NCBI GenBank assembly: GCA_030266015.1
Contig: JAJDHD010000001.1
Coordinates: forward strand, 1 to 64,000
Length of the DNA stretch: 64,000 nucleotides
DNA from: Christensenellaceae bacterium OttesenSCG-928-K19
Lineage (GTDB): Bacteria > Bacillota > Clostridia > Christensenellales > Christensenellaceae
Direction: 5' to 3'
In this document: positions 50,591-59,850 of the stretch, one piece after another
How the letters are laid out: every line of letters starts with the position of its first letter
Position numbering within the stretch: position 1 is the first letter of the stretch
Notes under the pieces: generated by a model
What the model saw: only the letters and a program-made list of their open reading frames with translations
Database searches by the model: none
Told to the model about the DNA's origin: nothing
Program-made: the position numbers and the translations under genes

Positions 50591-52084
50591 GTGAGCGGTA
50601 ATGAAGTAATATTGCAAATGAAAGACATCAGCAAATCTTTCCCTGGCGTTCAGGCGCTGAGTGGTGTTTCCTATGAGTTGCAAAAAGGGGAAGTTCATGC
50701 ATTGATGGGGGAAAATGGCGCAGGCAAGTCTACACTTATGAAAATACTGACGGGCGCCTACAAAGAAGATACCGGCGAAATCATTTTTGACGGGGCACCC
50801 TTTATGAAAAGGGATGAGCGTACAACGCTTTCGGCTGGCATCGCAATGATTCACCAGGAGCTGAGTTTTGTTCCTTACCTTACGATAGCGGAAAATCTTT
50901 TCCTGGGTAGGGAAATCATGAAAAGCGGCGTGCTGGACAAGCGCCGGATGAATGAATTGGCAGGTGAATGGCTGAAAAACTTGGGGGTGGATCTCGACCC
51001 CAAAAGAAAGATGAACTCGCTGATGGTTTCCGAGCAACAGATGGTGGAAATCACAAAAGCGGTTTCTTACAACGCGAAAATCATTATTATGGATGAGCCT
51101 ACATCCGCAATTACAGACAGGGAAGTTGAAAAGCTGTTTGGCACGATCCGCGACCTGAAAGCAAAGGGTGTTGCAATCGTGTATATTTCCCATAAAATGG
51201 ATGAAATATTGCAGATCAGCGACCGTGTAACTGTGTTCCGCGATGGGGAGCTTATCAGCACAAATGACGCAAAAGACATTACGATGGACCAGATCGTAAT
51301 TGATATGGTGGGCCGCGAGCTTACTGAAGTATATCCGGAAAAAGAACATAATCTGGGTGAAGAGATGCTGCGCGTAGAGGGATTGAAGCGCGAGGGCGTC
51401 TTTAATGATATTTCCTTTACAGTGCACCGTGGCGAGGTGGTTGGATTTGCCGGGCTGATGGGCAGCGGCAGAACGGAGACCATGCGGTGCATCTATGGCC
51501 TGGATAAGCTGGACGCGGGAAAAATATTCATACAGGGCAAGGAAGTAGCAATTAAGCATCCGAGGGATGCGATTAAATATGGCATTGGCCTTGTGAATGA
51601 GGACAGGAAAGGCGTGGGGCTGTTGCTCCCGCTGTCCGTAAAGCATAACCTGACACTTTCTAATCTGGACAAGTATTTTAAATCGCCGATCATTCAACGG
51701 GCAAAAGAAAACGAACTGGCGGAAAGAATGATCAAGGAGCTGAGAATAAAAACTCCCAGCCGCAACCAGCTCGTGAACAATCTTTCGGGTGGCAACCAGC
51801 AAAAAGTAGTGCTTGGCAAGATTTTGCTGGATGAGTCGGATATCCTGATCATGGACGAACCAACGCGCGGCATTGATATTGGCGCAAAGTCGGAGATTTA
51901 TCACATGATCAATGATCTCGCGAAGAGCGGTAAAGCAGTTATCGTGGTATCTTCCGAAATGCCGGAAATTGTCGGTCTTGCCGACAAGGTTATCGTCATG
52001 CACGAGGGGGCGATAAAAGGCGAGATAACAGATCCGAATGAAATACAACAAGAAAAAATTATGGAATTTGCGATTGCGCAATAG
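50591..52084 (+). CDS. Ribose-type sugar ABC importer ATPase (two fused ATPase domains)
   Basis: Product of 497 residues with two ABC domains in tandem, as in RbsA/MglA. The first has Walker A GENGAGKST and Walker B MDEPTSAITD, with the usual degraded signature (VSEQQMVEI). The second has a weak Walker A GLMGSGRTE but an intact signature NLSGGNQQK and MDEPTRGID. This asymmetry is normal for the class. Works with the permease and binding protein downstream to import a monosaccharide or polyol. GTG start at 50591 follows AAGGAG. Confidence 0.95.
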   Translation: MSGNEVILQMKDISKSFPGVQALSGVSYELQKGEVHALMGENGAGKSTLMKILTGAYKEDTGEIIFDGAPFMKRDERTTLSAGIAMIHQELSFVPYLTIAENLFLGREIMKSGVLDKRRMNELAGEWLKNLGVDLDPKRKMNSLMVSEQQMVEITKAVSYNAKIIIMDEPTSAITDREVEKLFGTIRDLKAKGVAIVYISHKMDEILQISDRVTVFRDGELISTNDAKDITMDQIVIDMVGRELTEVYPEKEHNLGEEMLRVEGLKREGVFNDISFTVHRGEVVGFAGLMGSGRTETMRCIYGLDKLDAGKIFIQGKEVAIKHPRDAIKYGIGLVNEDRKGVGLLLPLSVKHNLTLSNLDKYFKSPIIQRAKENELAERMIKELRIKTPSRNQLVNNLSGGNQQKVVLGKILLDESDILIMDEPTRGIDIGAKSEIYHMINDLAKSGKAVIVVSSEMPEIVGLADKVIVMHEGAIKGEITDPNEIQQEKIMEFAIAQ

Positions 52085-52099
52085 GGAGGAAGTATTGTT

Positions 52100-53062
52100 A
52101 TGGAAGAATTAACCAAGAAAAACATGGCAGGGGATATTTTTAGAAAATTCGGCATTGTGATTGCGCTGGCTATTCTATTTATTGTATTCTCTGCAATAAC
52201 GAATGCCTTTTTTACACCGGCTAACCTTCTGACCATTCTGGTTCAGACCTCGATCAACATCCTTTTGGCAATCGCAACAACATTCATTGTGTTGACAGGC
52301 GGCATAGACCTTTCATCTGGTTCTGTGCTTGCGATTGCGGGCGTTGTGTTTGCAATGTTTGCAAAAGAGGTAGATGGCGTGCCGGAATATCCGGTTGTTG
52401 TGCCTGTTGTTATGGGTATCCTGGTAGGCTTGCTGTTTGGCCTGTTTAACGGCGTAATTGTTGCAAAAGCAAAGGTAGCGCCCTTCATCGTAACGCTTGG
52501 AACAATGACGATTGCGCGTGGCGCAGCACTGCTGCTGGCGGATGGCCGTCCGGTTTCCGGAATGGCGCAGGGCTTTAAGGATTTTGCAGGCAAATCGCCG
52601 CTGGGACTTCCCAACATCGTTATTGTGATGATTATTATGGCAGTGATTTTCACCTTTATCCTGACCAAAACAAAATTTGGACGCTATGTTTACGCGATTG
52701 GCGGTAATGAAGAAGCTGCAAGGGCGTCTGGTATTGCGACAAGCAACATTAAACTGGTTGTATACACAATGGCGGGTGCTATCATTGGCCTTGCGGGCGT
52801 GTTGCAGGCATGCCGCATCAACGTGGGACAGCCCAATGTAGGCCAGGGCTATGAAATGAACGCGATCTCTGCTGTTGTTATTGGCGGTACATCCCTTTCG
52901 GGCGGTGTTGGCTCCATGTGGGGTACGCTCATCGGTGCGTTTATCATTGGTATACTGAATAACGGCCTTGATATGCTGGGTGTAAGCTCTTACTGGCAGC
53001 AGGTTGTCAGTGGTGCAATCATCATTGGCGCAGTTATGATGGACAGGACGAATAAAAAGTAG
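52100..53062 (+). CDS. Ribose-type sugar ABC importer permease
   Basis: Product of 320 residues with eight to ten membrane helices. Family segments include LTGGIDLSSGSVLA near residue 75, GLFNGVIVAKAKVAPFIVTLG, and AISAVVIGGTSLSGGVGSMWG near the end, as in RbsC. Membrane channel of the importer. GGGAGGAAG lies before ATG 52100, 15 bp after the ATPase gene. Confidence 0.95.
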   Translation: MEELTKKNMAGDIFRKFGIVIALAILFIVFSAITNAFFTPANLLTILVQTSINILLAIATTFIVLTGGIDLSSGSVLAIAGVVFAMFAKEVDGVPEYPVVVPVVMGILVGLLFGLFNGVIVAKAKVAPFIVTLGTMTIARGAALLLADGRPVSGMAQGFKDFAGKSPLGLPNIVIVMIIMAVIFTFILTKTKFGRYVYAIGGNEEAARASGIATSNIKLVVYTMAGAIIGLAGVLQACRINVGQPNVGQGYEMNAISAVVIGGTSLSGGVGSMWGTLIGAFIIGILNNGLDMLGVSSYWQQVVSGAIIIGAVMMDRTNKK

Positions 53063-53077
53063 TATAGTATATAAAGT

Positions 53078-53097
53078 TTGCGGCAATTATGCCGCAA
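53078..53097 (+). other. Intercistronic hairpin before the binding-protein gene
   Basis: TTGCGGCA-ATTA-TGCCGCAA is a perfect 8-bp stem followed by an AT-rich stretch. Placed between permease and binding-protein genes, such hairpins commonly raise binding-protein mRNA relative to the rest. Confidence 0.6.
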
Positions 53098-53134
53098 TAT
53101 AATAATAATTCATTTTGGAAAATAGGAGGAAGAA

Positions 53135-54199
53135 ATGAAAAAAGTATTATTAGTAGCATTGGTAGTAGTATTGGCAGTAGCAATGTTCGCTGGTTGTTCT
53201 TCAACGAAGGAACCGGCGGCGGAATCACCGGCAGCAGAAGAGCCTGCAGCTGAAGAACCGGCAGCAGAAGAGCCTGCAGCTGAAGAACCGGCAGCAGAAG
53301 AGCCTGCAGCTGAAGAACCGGCTGGTGATGACCTTGACTATGCTTCCATGAACTTTGGTTACCTCATCCAGACACAGGTGACAGAGTACATGCTCAGCGT
53401 GGCAGAAGGTGCACAGGATGCATGTGATGAACTGGGAATTAAACTGACAACAAATGATGCAGACGGCGACCCGGCTCTTCAGATTTCTCAGTGCGAAAGC
53501 ATGATCGCTTCCGGTATGGACGCTATCCTTGTTTCTGCAGTTGATGCTGACGCTTGCGCGCCTATCGTAGAAAAATGCGCTGAAGCAAACATTCCTTGCA
53601 TTGCTGTAACAAACCTGTTCAACCCGCCGGTAGAGCCTCTTGCGTCTATTCTTTCTGACGACACAGAAGCAGGCAGGATTGCAACTCGCGAGCTTTGCGA
53701 AGCAATTGGCGGCGAAGGCAAGATCGGTACAATCCGTGGCCTTGCTGGTCAGTCTTCAGAAGTATTCCGTGGCGATGGCATGAATGAAGTTCTGGAAAAT
53801 GAGTATCCGGACGTAGAGCTGGTTGCTGATGATATCGGAAACTGGGCACGTGACGAAGCAATGGAAATCACAGAGAACTGGATCCAGAAGTATGGTGAAG
53901 AGCTTAAAGGTATCTTCTGCCAGAACGACGAAATGGGTATCGGCGCTGCGAATGCGATCGAAAATGCTGGCCTGACAGGCAAAATCCAGGTAACGGCTGT
54001 TGACGCTGTTGCGGATGCACAGAGCTATATCGAGAGCGGCGCAATCTATGCGGACGTTGCACAGGATCCTCATGCACAGGGTTATGAAGGCGTAATGGCT
54101 GCTGTTGCAGTTCTCAAAGGTGAGACTGTAGAAAAGCTTGTTTACACACCTCTTAACGTAATCAACAAAGACAACGCTGCTGAGTACTATGGTGGCTGA
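53135..54199 (+). CDS. Sugar ABC importer substrate-binding lipoprotein (periplasmic binding protein type I)
   Basis: Product of 354 residues. The signal peptide ends MFAGC (Cys21). A linker of repeated PAAEE units follows, encoded by a 30-bp tandem repeat. The binding domain then shows the ribose-binding-protein-type fold: [48 protein letters not shown] and [18 protein letters not shown]. It captures the transported sugar or polyol. AGGAGG precedes the ATG. Confidence 0.95.
   Translation: MKKVLLVALVVVLAVAMFAGCSSTKEPAAESPAAEEPAAEEPAAEEPAAEEPAAEEPAAEEPAGDDLDYASMNFGYLIQTQVTEYMLSVAEGAQDACDELGIKLTTNDADGDPALQISQCESMIASGMDAILVSAVDADACAPIVEKCAEANIPCIAVTNLFNPPVEPLASILSDDTEAGRIATRELCEAIGGEGKIGTIRGLAGQSSEVFRGDGMNEVLENEYPDVELVADDIGNWARDEAMEITENWIQKYGEELKGIFCQNDEMGIGAANAIENAGLTGKIQVTAVDAVADAQSYIESGAIYADVAQDPHAQGYEGVMAAVAVLKGETVEKLVYTPLNVINKDNAAEYYGG
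53227..53316 (+). repeat. 30-bp tandem repeat in the binding-protein linker, about 3 copies
   Basis: Three exact 30-bp units from 53227 plus a partial fourth encode alternating PAAEE blocks. The unit is a multiple of three, so copy-number change would lengthen or shorten the linker in frame. Confidence 0.9.
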
Positions 54200-54234
54200 G
54201 TAAAACACAGTAAACAGTAACAGACATAAAATGT

Positions 54235-54270
54235 GGCTACGGGCTTGCGCCCGTAGCCGCAATAAATATC
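54235..54270 (+). terminator. Strong terminator after the importer operon
   Basis: GGCTACGGGC-TTGC-GCCCGTAGCC, a perfect 10-bp stem, followed at short distance by a T-run. Confidence 0.85.
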
Positions 54271-54321
54271 ATTTTTTTTCAAAAGTTTTTAAAGATGGTT
54301 TATAAAGAAAGGGCGAATAAG

Positions 54322-55488
54322 ATGGATAAAGTAAAAGTTGGCGTAGTCGGCTGCGGTGATATCTCAACTATTTATTTCACAAATATCGCAAAATTTGATA
54401 ATCTCGAAGTGGTTGCCATTGCGGATTTGATGATGGAGAGAGCAGAAGAAAAAGCAAAAGAATGGGGCGGAAAGGCAATGAGCGTTGACGACCTTATGGC
54501 TAATCCCGAAGTAGAAGTCGTTCTTAATCTAACAATCCCTGCCGCCCATTATGAAATTGATATGAAAGCGCTGAATGCAGGAAAGCACGTTTACAGCGAA
54601 AAAGCGCTTGCTGTTACACTGGAAGATGGCAAGGAAATTTTGGATCTTGCAAAGAAAAAAGGACTTTTGGTTGGTTGCGCGCCCGACACATTCCTTGGTG
54701 CACGCCCCCAAACAATGATAAAGATGATTAACGATGGGTGGATTGGCAAACCGATTGCCGCTACGGCATTTATGGTTTGCTATGGCCATGAAATTTGGCA
54801 TCCAAACCCGGAATTTTACTATAAAACAGGCGCAGGCCCGATGTTTGACATGGGCCCGTACTATATGACGGCACTTGTTTCCATGCTTGGGCCAGCAAAG
54901 AGGATCAGTGGTGCGACGTCCATGACCTATGAAAAGAGGTTGATTTCAAGCCAGCCCAACGCAGGCAAGATGATTGATGTGGAAGTGCCCACTACAGTGA
55001 GCGGTACAATTGAATTTGCTAACGGTGCGATTGCGTCCACTATCATGAGCTTTGATATTTGGGATAGCAACCTGCCTCGCCTTGAGATATACGGAACAGA
55101 AGGAACGGTTAGCATGACAGATCCAGACCCGCTTGCTGGGCCGGATATCTTCCATGGCCAGACAAAATTCAGACGTGCGAGTGCATCGGACTGGACAGAG
55201 CTGCCGTATGACCTGCCGAGGAAGGAAGAAGCGACGCCGTGGGATACGGTACCGTCCATATACAACTATGACTTCAACAGCCGTGGACTTGGCCTGGCCG
55301 ATATGGCAAGGGCGATCCGCAAGGGCGGTGACTTCCGTGCGAATGGCGACATGGCATACCATGTGCTGGAGATGATGCACGGCTTCTATCTTGCTGCGGA
55401 CAGCGGTAAATATTACGACATGCAGAGCACATGCAAGATGCCTGACGTAATGCCGATGAATATGCAGGAATTCTCCATGGGGGAATAA
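54322..55488 (+). CDS. Gfo/Idh/MocA family oxidoreductase
   Basis: NAD(P)-dependent sugar or inositol dehydrogenase-type protein of 388 residues. The N-terminal Rossmann motif is GVVGCGDIS, the conserved EKALAVTLEDG carries the typical catalytic-site Glu-Lys, and the C-terminal domain has GPMFDMGPYYMTALVSMLGP. It acts on carbohydrates and cyclitols; the substrate is unknown. ATG 54322 follows AAAGGG. Own transcription unit between two terminators, but context ties it to the sugar importer. Confidence 0.92.
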   Translation: MDKVKVGVVGCGDISTIYFTNIAKFDNLEVVAIADLMMERAEEKAKEWGGKAMSVDDLMANPEVEVVLNLTIPAAHYEIDMKALNAGKHVYSEKALAVTLEDGKEILDLAKKKGLLVGCAPDTFLGARPQTMIKMINDGWIGKPIAATAFMVCYGHEIWHPNPEFYYKTGAGPMFDMGPYYMTALVSMLGPAKRISGATSMTYEKRLISSQPNAGKMIDVEVPTTVSGTIEFANGAIASTIMSFDIWDSNLPRLEIYGTEGTVSMTDPDPLAGPDIFHGQTKFRRASASDWTELPYDLPRKEEATPWDTVPSIYNYDFNSRGLGLADMARAIRKGGDFRANGDMAYHVLEMMHGFYLAADSGKYYDMQSTCKMPDVMPMNMQEFSMGE

Positions 55489-55506
55489 GTGCTTTTGTAA
55501 AAAGTA

Positions 55507-55549
55507 TAAAAAGGCTTAAAGACTGTAAAAGGTTTTTAAGCCTTTTATA
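55507..55549 (+). terminator. Rho-independent terminator
   Basis: AAAAGGCTTAAA pairs with TTTAAGCCTTTT around a loop of about 14 nt. Confidence 0.8.
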
Positions 55550-55571
55550 GCGTTAAGGAAAGGGAATAATC

Positions 55572-56960
55572 ATGAGCAGAAAAGCAGTGTTGGACAAAGT
55601 AGGCGATCCGGGAATCTCCCTGCCCAAAAAGCAGGCGATAGTACCCAAGGAAGTTTATCAGGCTCGGCATAAAGCCATGCTGGAGCAAATGAAAGCACAG
55701 CGAATGGATGCTGTTGTTATTTATGCGGACAGGGAACACTACTCAAATTTCAAATACTTTACTGGTTTTGATCCGCGGTTTGAGGAAGCCGCCCTCGTGC
55801 TGCATCAGGATGGCGCGGCGTATATCCTCCTTGGCAACGAGTGTTATGGGATGTATGCGACCTCGCAAATTGATGTGAAGCCGATTGCCTGCCAGGCGTT
55901 TTCGCTTCCCAATCAGCCCATGGAAACGTTCACAAGCTTTGAGGATGTCTTTACACAGGCAGGGCTTGCGGGCAAAAAGAAAATCGGGATGATTGGCTGG
56001 AAGCTGTTCACGCCCGCGTTTGGTGAAGGATATAAAACTATGTATTGCGTACCCTCTTTTATTGTGGAGGGGATTGCAAAGATAGCGGGCAAGGACGCGC
56101 TGATTAACGCAACGGCTATGTTGGTTGACGCGCAAGATGGCCTGCGGTGTGTCAATGAAGCAGTGCAAATTGCGGCGTTTGAATATGGCGCGGCGTATGC
56201 GTCAAACGGGGTGATGCAGGCGTGGAAGGCACTGGAGCCTGGCCTTACAGAGCGGCAGGTGGCAGAAAACCTGAAATCCTACGGGCTTGTGTATTCCTGC
56301 CATCCTGTTGTATCTATCGGGGAGAATACCAAAAGAGGCATGATAAGCCCGACGGATTATGCGATACAAAAGGGTGATCCTATTAATATTGTAATGGGAC
56401 TGGAAGGCGGACTTACCTGCCGGAATGGGTATCTGGCGGCGGACAAGGAAGAATTGCCCGAAGGTAGCAAAGATTATATTGAAGAATATGTATTGCCCTA
56501 TTACTTTGCAGTTGCCGCTTGGTATGAGATGATTGGCATAGGTACGCCGGGTGGTGATATCTACGCGAAGATGGAAGAGCTGATTCCCAAAGAAAAGTTT
56601 GGCTGGACACTGAATAACGGTCATTTGTGCGCAACGGAAGAATGGCTAAGTTCCCCCATATGGAAGGGCTCCAAGGTGCCGATTAAAAGCGGCATGATTG
56701 TGCAAATGGATATTATTCCGTTTGGCGCGCCCATTCCGCCCAATGTGGAAGACGGCATTTGTATTGCGGATGCAGCTCTTAGGGATGAGATAAAAGCAGG
56801 ATTCCCGGATGTGTGGGAGAGAATGCAGCAGCGCCGGGACTATATGCAAGGCACATTGGGCATCCGCCTGAAAGAAGAGGTGCTGCCTATGTCCAACCTG
56901 GCGGGGCTGTACCGCCCGCTTGCGCTGAACCGCGAGCTGGGGTTGAAGATTACGGAGTAA
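55572..56960 (+). CDS. M24-fold (aminopeptidase P/creatinase-type) protein with altered metal site
   Basis: Product of 462 residues. The N-terminal creatinase-type domain (FKYFTGFDPRFEEAALVL) and the C-terminal pita-bread fold are recognisable. In active M24 peptidases two Asp, one His and two Glu bind metals. Here the first Asp region reads INIVMGLEGGLTCRNGYL (272-288) with no usable Asp pair, the His region reads NNGHLCATEEW, and the TIEP-type Glu is replaced in QMDIIPFG. Creatinase, in the same fold, also works without metal, so a non-peptidase hydrolase or lyase is plausible. Confidence 0.85.
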   Translation: MSRKAVLDKVGDPGISLPKKQAIVPKEVYQARHKAMLEQMKAQRMDAVVIYADREHYSNFKYFTGFDPRFEEAALVLHQDGAAYILLGNECYGMYATSQIDVKPIACQAFSLPNQPMETFTSFEDVFTQAGLAGKKKIGMIGWKLFTPAFGEGYKTMYCVPSFIVEGIAKIAGKDALINATAMLVDAQDGLRCVNEAVQIAAFEYGAAYASNGVMQAWKALEPGLTERQVAENLKSYGLVYSCHPVVSIGENTKRGMISPTDYAIQKGDPINIVMGLEGGLTCRNGYLAADKEELPEGSKDYIEEYVLPYYFAVAAWYEMIGIGTPGGDIYAKMEELIPKEKFGWTLNNGHLCATEEWLSSPIWKGSKVPIKSGMIVQMDIIPFGAPIPPNVEDGICIADAALRDEIKAGFPDVWERMQQRRDYMQGTLGIRLKEEVLPMSNLAGLYRPLALNRELGLKITE

Positions 56961-56975
56961 ATACACATTTAATGG

Positions 56976-57011
56976 AAAAGGTGGGGAGAGAATATCCTTC
57001 CCTCCTTTTTT
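56976..57011 (+). terminator. Terminator after the M24-fold gene
   Basis: An imperfect purine-rich/pyrimidine-rich stem (AAGG..GGGAG with CTTCCC..CCTT) is followed by TTTTTT. It overlaps the stop of the converging lipoprotein gene. Confidence 0.6.
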
Positions 57012-57633
57012 AATTGATGCGGCATTTGAGCAGCACGGTGTAGTCGTTTTCCGCGAGCGCCTCGCTGCTTAATGTGGAAAGATCGCCGCCCGAGGTAGCG
57101 CCTTCCCCTGCATTGTAGAAAACAGCGGCAATAACAATATCCTGCCCCGGCACAAGGGCGGTATCCTCGGACTGGAAGGAATATTGCATCGCTTCGCCAA
57201 ATTGCATTTCCAGCCCGGTGATGGAGCTGCCTGGGGCGGTTTGCCCGCCGGAGGCGTTGTAAAAGCTGGCTTGCAGGTCAAAGCTCGGAGCTGTGAAGCT
57301 GTTATACGCTACAAGGAACAGGTTGCCGCTTGTCTCACCGGATGGGCTGATGGATGCCTGCAAAAACCCTTCCTCGGAAAACACAATCTGGTTGCCCTTT
57401 TCATAGGCCTCCAGCCAAAATAGTATCTGTGTGGTATCCTCCAACAGTGTATATTCAAACATGTGCACAAAATCCGCATGGCTGCGGGCGCTAAGGATAC
57501 TGATCAAATCGTTTTGCTCTTGGGAAAGATCCACATGGTTGATTTTGTTTTCCGCAGGCTCACCTTTTGCGGCGCACCCGGCACACGCCAATATAACATA
57601 TAGACAAAGCGCGATACACCAAGCTTTTTTCAT
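57010..57633 (-). CDS. Orphan lipoprotein
   Basis: Product of 207 residues. The signal peptide ends ILACAGC, so Cys20 is the likely lipid anchor. The mature part starts with a charged helical region and ends with a beta-rich domain (GNLFLVAYNSF, FDLQASFYNA, DIVIAAVFYNAG), reminiscent of small immunoglobulin-like lipoprotein domains of unknown role. AGAGGT precedes ATG 57633; the frame reaches 57765 but lacks support there. No partner gene is evident. Confidence 0.75.
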   Translation of the reverse strand: MKKAWCIALCLYVILACAGCAAKGEPAENKINHVDLSQEQNDLISILSARSHADFVHMFEYTLLEDTTQILFWLEAYEKGNQIVFSEEGFLQASISPSGETSGNLFLVAYNSFTAPSFDLQASFYNASGGQTAPGSSITGLEMQFGEAMQYSFQSEDTALVPGQDIVIAAVFYNAGEGATSGGDLSTLSSEALAENDYTVLLKCRIN

Positions 57634-57957
57634 GGCAATACCTCTTTTGTTTTTGCTCATTATATCATAGGGCAAAATAAAAGACGAGCCAACCATTTTT
57701 GGTGGCCCGTCGTGGCAATACCGCTGTAAATAAGGGGAAAAGGGATGTGCCTGACAGATAATCACCTCAATCTACGCTAAGGTAAAATGACAAAAGCTAG
57801 TTTGTTTTGTTCACATGTATGCGAAGGCCGCATGCCGCACACACCCCATGTCGAACGGGGAAAATAGAGGGGAGGTAAGCACGCCCGACTTGTACTTCTT
57901 GAATCCGCAGCATTAGTGAACGGTGAAACCTAACGCCTGGGTTTGAATCCTGCTCGC
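57634..57957. other. 324-bp region with leftward terminator and a tRNA-like remnant
   Basis: A leftward terminator lies at 57674-57713. The rest would be the long 3' untranslated part of the exporter operon. Positions 57877-57960 contain a T-arm-like GGGTTTGAATCC and TAAGC/GCTTA ends but no full tRNA fold. I see no gene with a ribosome site. Confidence 0.4.
57674..57713 (-). terminator. Leftward terminator of the exporter operon
   Basis: Minus strand GACGGGCCACC pairs with GGTTGGCTCGTC around AAAAAT, followed by TTTTATTTT. It sits about 250 bp past the last exporter gene. Confidence 0.7.
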
Positions 57958-59850
57958 TTAAGCGTTCTTCCCCAACTCGTGTTCCAACTCTTCCTCTGGC
58001 TCAAATTGACTCATGTAGAGGTCGGAATAGAATCCGCCTTGCTCCAGTAGTTCCTTATGCGAGCCCTGCTCCACAATGTCACCGTCCTTCATCACAAAGA
58101 TGATGTCTGCGTTCTGGATGGTGGACAGGCGGTGGGCAATCACAAAGCTGGTGCGTCCCAGCATCAGGTGATCCATCGCCTTTTGAATGAGCACCTCTGT
58201 GCGCGTGTCTACAGAGCTTGTCGCTTCGTCCAATATCAGCATCTTGGGGTCTGCTAGTATGGCGCGCGCGATGGTGAGAAGCTGCTTTTGCCCTTGCGAT
58301 ATATTGCTGGATTCCTCGTTGATCAATGTGTCGTAGCCATCCGGCAAAGTGCGCACAAAATGATCCACCTGCGCCGCTTTTGCGGCAGCTTTCACTTCCT
58401 CGTCTGTGGCGCTAAGCCTGCCATAGCGGATATTCTCGCGTATGGTATTGCTTTCCAACCACGCGTCCTGCAGTACCATGCCAAACATACCTCTGAGGTC
58501 GTTGCGCGTGAAGGCTTGCAAATCCGTACCGTCAACCTTGATGCTGCCACTGTTGATATCGTAAAACCGCATAAGAAGCTTGACGATGGTCGTCTTGCCC
58601 GCACCGGTGGGACCGACGATGGCAACCTTCTGGCCGGGGTGAATGTCGGCGGAGAAGTCCTTGATAATGATTTTATCTTCATTATACCCAAACCGCACAT
58701 GGTCGAAGGTGACATGCCCCTTCACATTTTCCGTAGGGGCAGGGCTCAGTGCGTCCGGTGATTCCTCCGGCTCGCCCAAAAATTCAAACACGCGCTCTGC
58801 CGCTGCCATTGTTTGTTGCAACACATTGGAGATTTGCGCAATCTGCATGATGGGCTGGGTAAACTGGCGTACATATTGGATAAACGCCTGGATATCACCC
58901 ACGGGTAGCCGCCCGTTTACTGCCAGCCAGCCGCCCAATATACAGATGGCGACATAGCCGAGATTGCCTATAAACTGCATAACCGGCATCATCATGCCCG
59001 AAAGGAACTGCGATTTCCAGGCAGAGGTATAGAGCTCATCGTTCATGCCGTCAAACTTTTCGATGGATTCATCTTCGCCGTTGAACGCCTTAACCACAAG
59101 GTGGGAACCATACATCTCCTCCACATGCCCGTTTACATGGCCAAGGTATTCCTGCTGTGCGGTAAAGTATTTTTGCGACCGCTTGACTACCATAACCACA
59201 AAGACCAGCGAGATGGGGATGATGGCAAGGGCGATCAGTGTCATCATCCAGCTCATGGAGAACATCATGATGATGATACCGACAACCGTTGTGACGGATG
59301 TGATGATTTGTGAGATGCTTTGGTTCAATGTCTGGCTCAAAACGTCCACATCGTTTGTGATATGCGTCAGCACTTCGCCGTAGCTTTTTTTGTCATAGTA
59401 TTTGAGCGGTAGCTTGTTAATTTTCTCCGAAATATCACGACGCAGGTTATACGTCACCTTTACGGATACCCGCGACATGATGATGCCCTGAATGTACATG
59501 AACAGGGCACTGATACCATAAAGGATGATGAGCGATACCAGGATCTTTTGGATGGAGGCAAAATCAATGCCTGTTTTGCTGCCGTCGATCATGCCCACAA
59601 TATCACTGAAGATGGTGGTGGTAGCCTGGCCCAAAATTCTGGGACCCAGTATGGCGAAAATGGTGGATGCCGCTGCAAAAATCATAACGACGACAACAGC
59701 CGCTTTGTACTTGCCAATGTATTGCACCAGCTTGCGGAGCGTGCCTTTGAAATCTTTGGCTTTTTCGCCTTGCATCATATTGCCTGCGGGGCCGTTACCG
59801 CCGGGCAGGTTCGGTTTTTTCTTTGCTTTTATTTTAGAGGATGCACTCAT
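57958..59850 (-). CDS. ABC exporter half-transporter, second subunit
   Basis: Membrane plus ATPase protein of 630 residues. A charged N-terminus (SKIKAKKKPNLPG) precedes six membrane helices and an ATPase domain with Walker A GPTGAGKTT, signature ISQGQKQ and Walker B LILDEATSSVD with the catalytic Glu. It should pair with the subunit encoded upstream as a heterodimer, one site active. Its start overlaps the stop of that gene (ATGA). Likely exports drugs, peptides or lipids; substrate unknown. Confidence 0.93.
   Translation of the reverse strand: MSASSKIKAKKKPNLPGGNGPAGNMMQGEKAKDFKGTLRKLVQYIGKYKAAVVVVMIFAAASTIFAILGPRILGQATTTIFSDIVGMIDGSKTGIDFASIQKILVSLIILYGISALFMYIQGIIMSRVSVKVTYNLRRDISEKINKLPLKYYDKKSYGEVLTHITNDVDVLSQTLNQSISQIITSVTTVVGIIIMMFSMSWMMTLIALAIIPISLVFVVMVVKRSQKYFTAQQEYLGHVNGHVEEMYGSHLVVKAFNGEDESIEKFDGMNDELYTSAWKSQFLSGMMMPVMQFIGNLGYVAICILGGWLAVNGRLPVGDIQAFIQYVRQFTQPIMQIAQISNVLQQTMAAAERVFEFLGEPEESPDALSPAPTENVKGHVTFDHVRFGYNEDKIIIKDFSADIHPGQKVAIVGPTGAGKTTIVKLLMRFYDINSGSIKVDGTDLQAFTRNDLRGMFGMVLQDAWLESNTIRENIRYGRLSATDEEVKAAAKAAQVDHFVRTLPDGYDTLINEESSNISQGQKQLLTIARAILADPKMLILDEATSSVDTRTEVLIQKAMDHLMLGRTSFVIAHRLSTIQNADIIFVMKDGDIVEQGSHKELLEQGGFYSDLYMSQFEPEEELEHELGKNA

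Noticed and set aside
50576-52081. 501-codon minus-strand frame opposite the importer ATPase
   Set aside because: It mirrors the ATPase gene, has no ribosome site and no family motifs.
57876-57960. Functional tRNA gene
   Set aside because: The T-stem has one mismatch and two G-U pairs, the D-arm GG is missing, and no convincing anticodon arm can be drawn.
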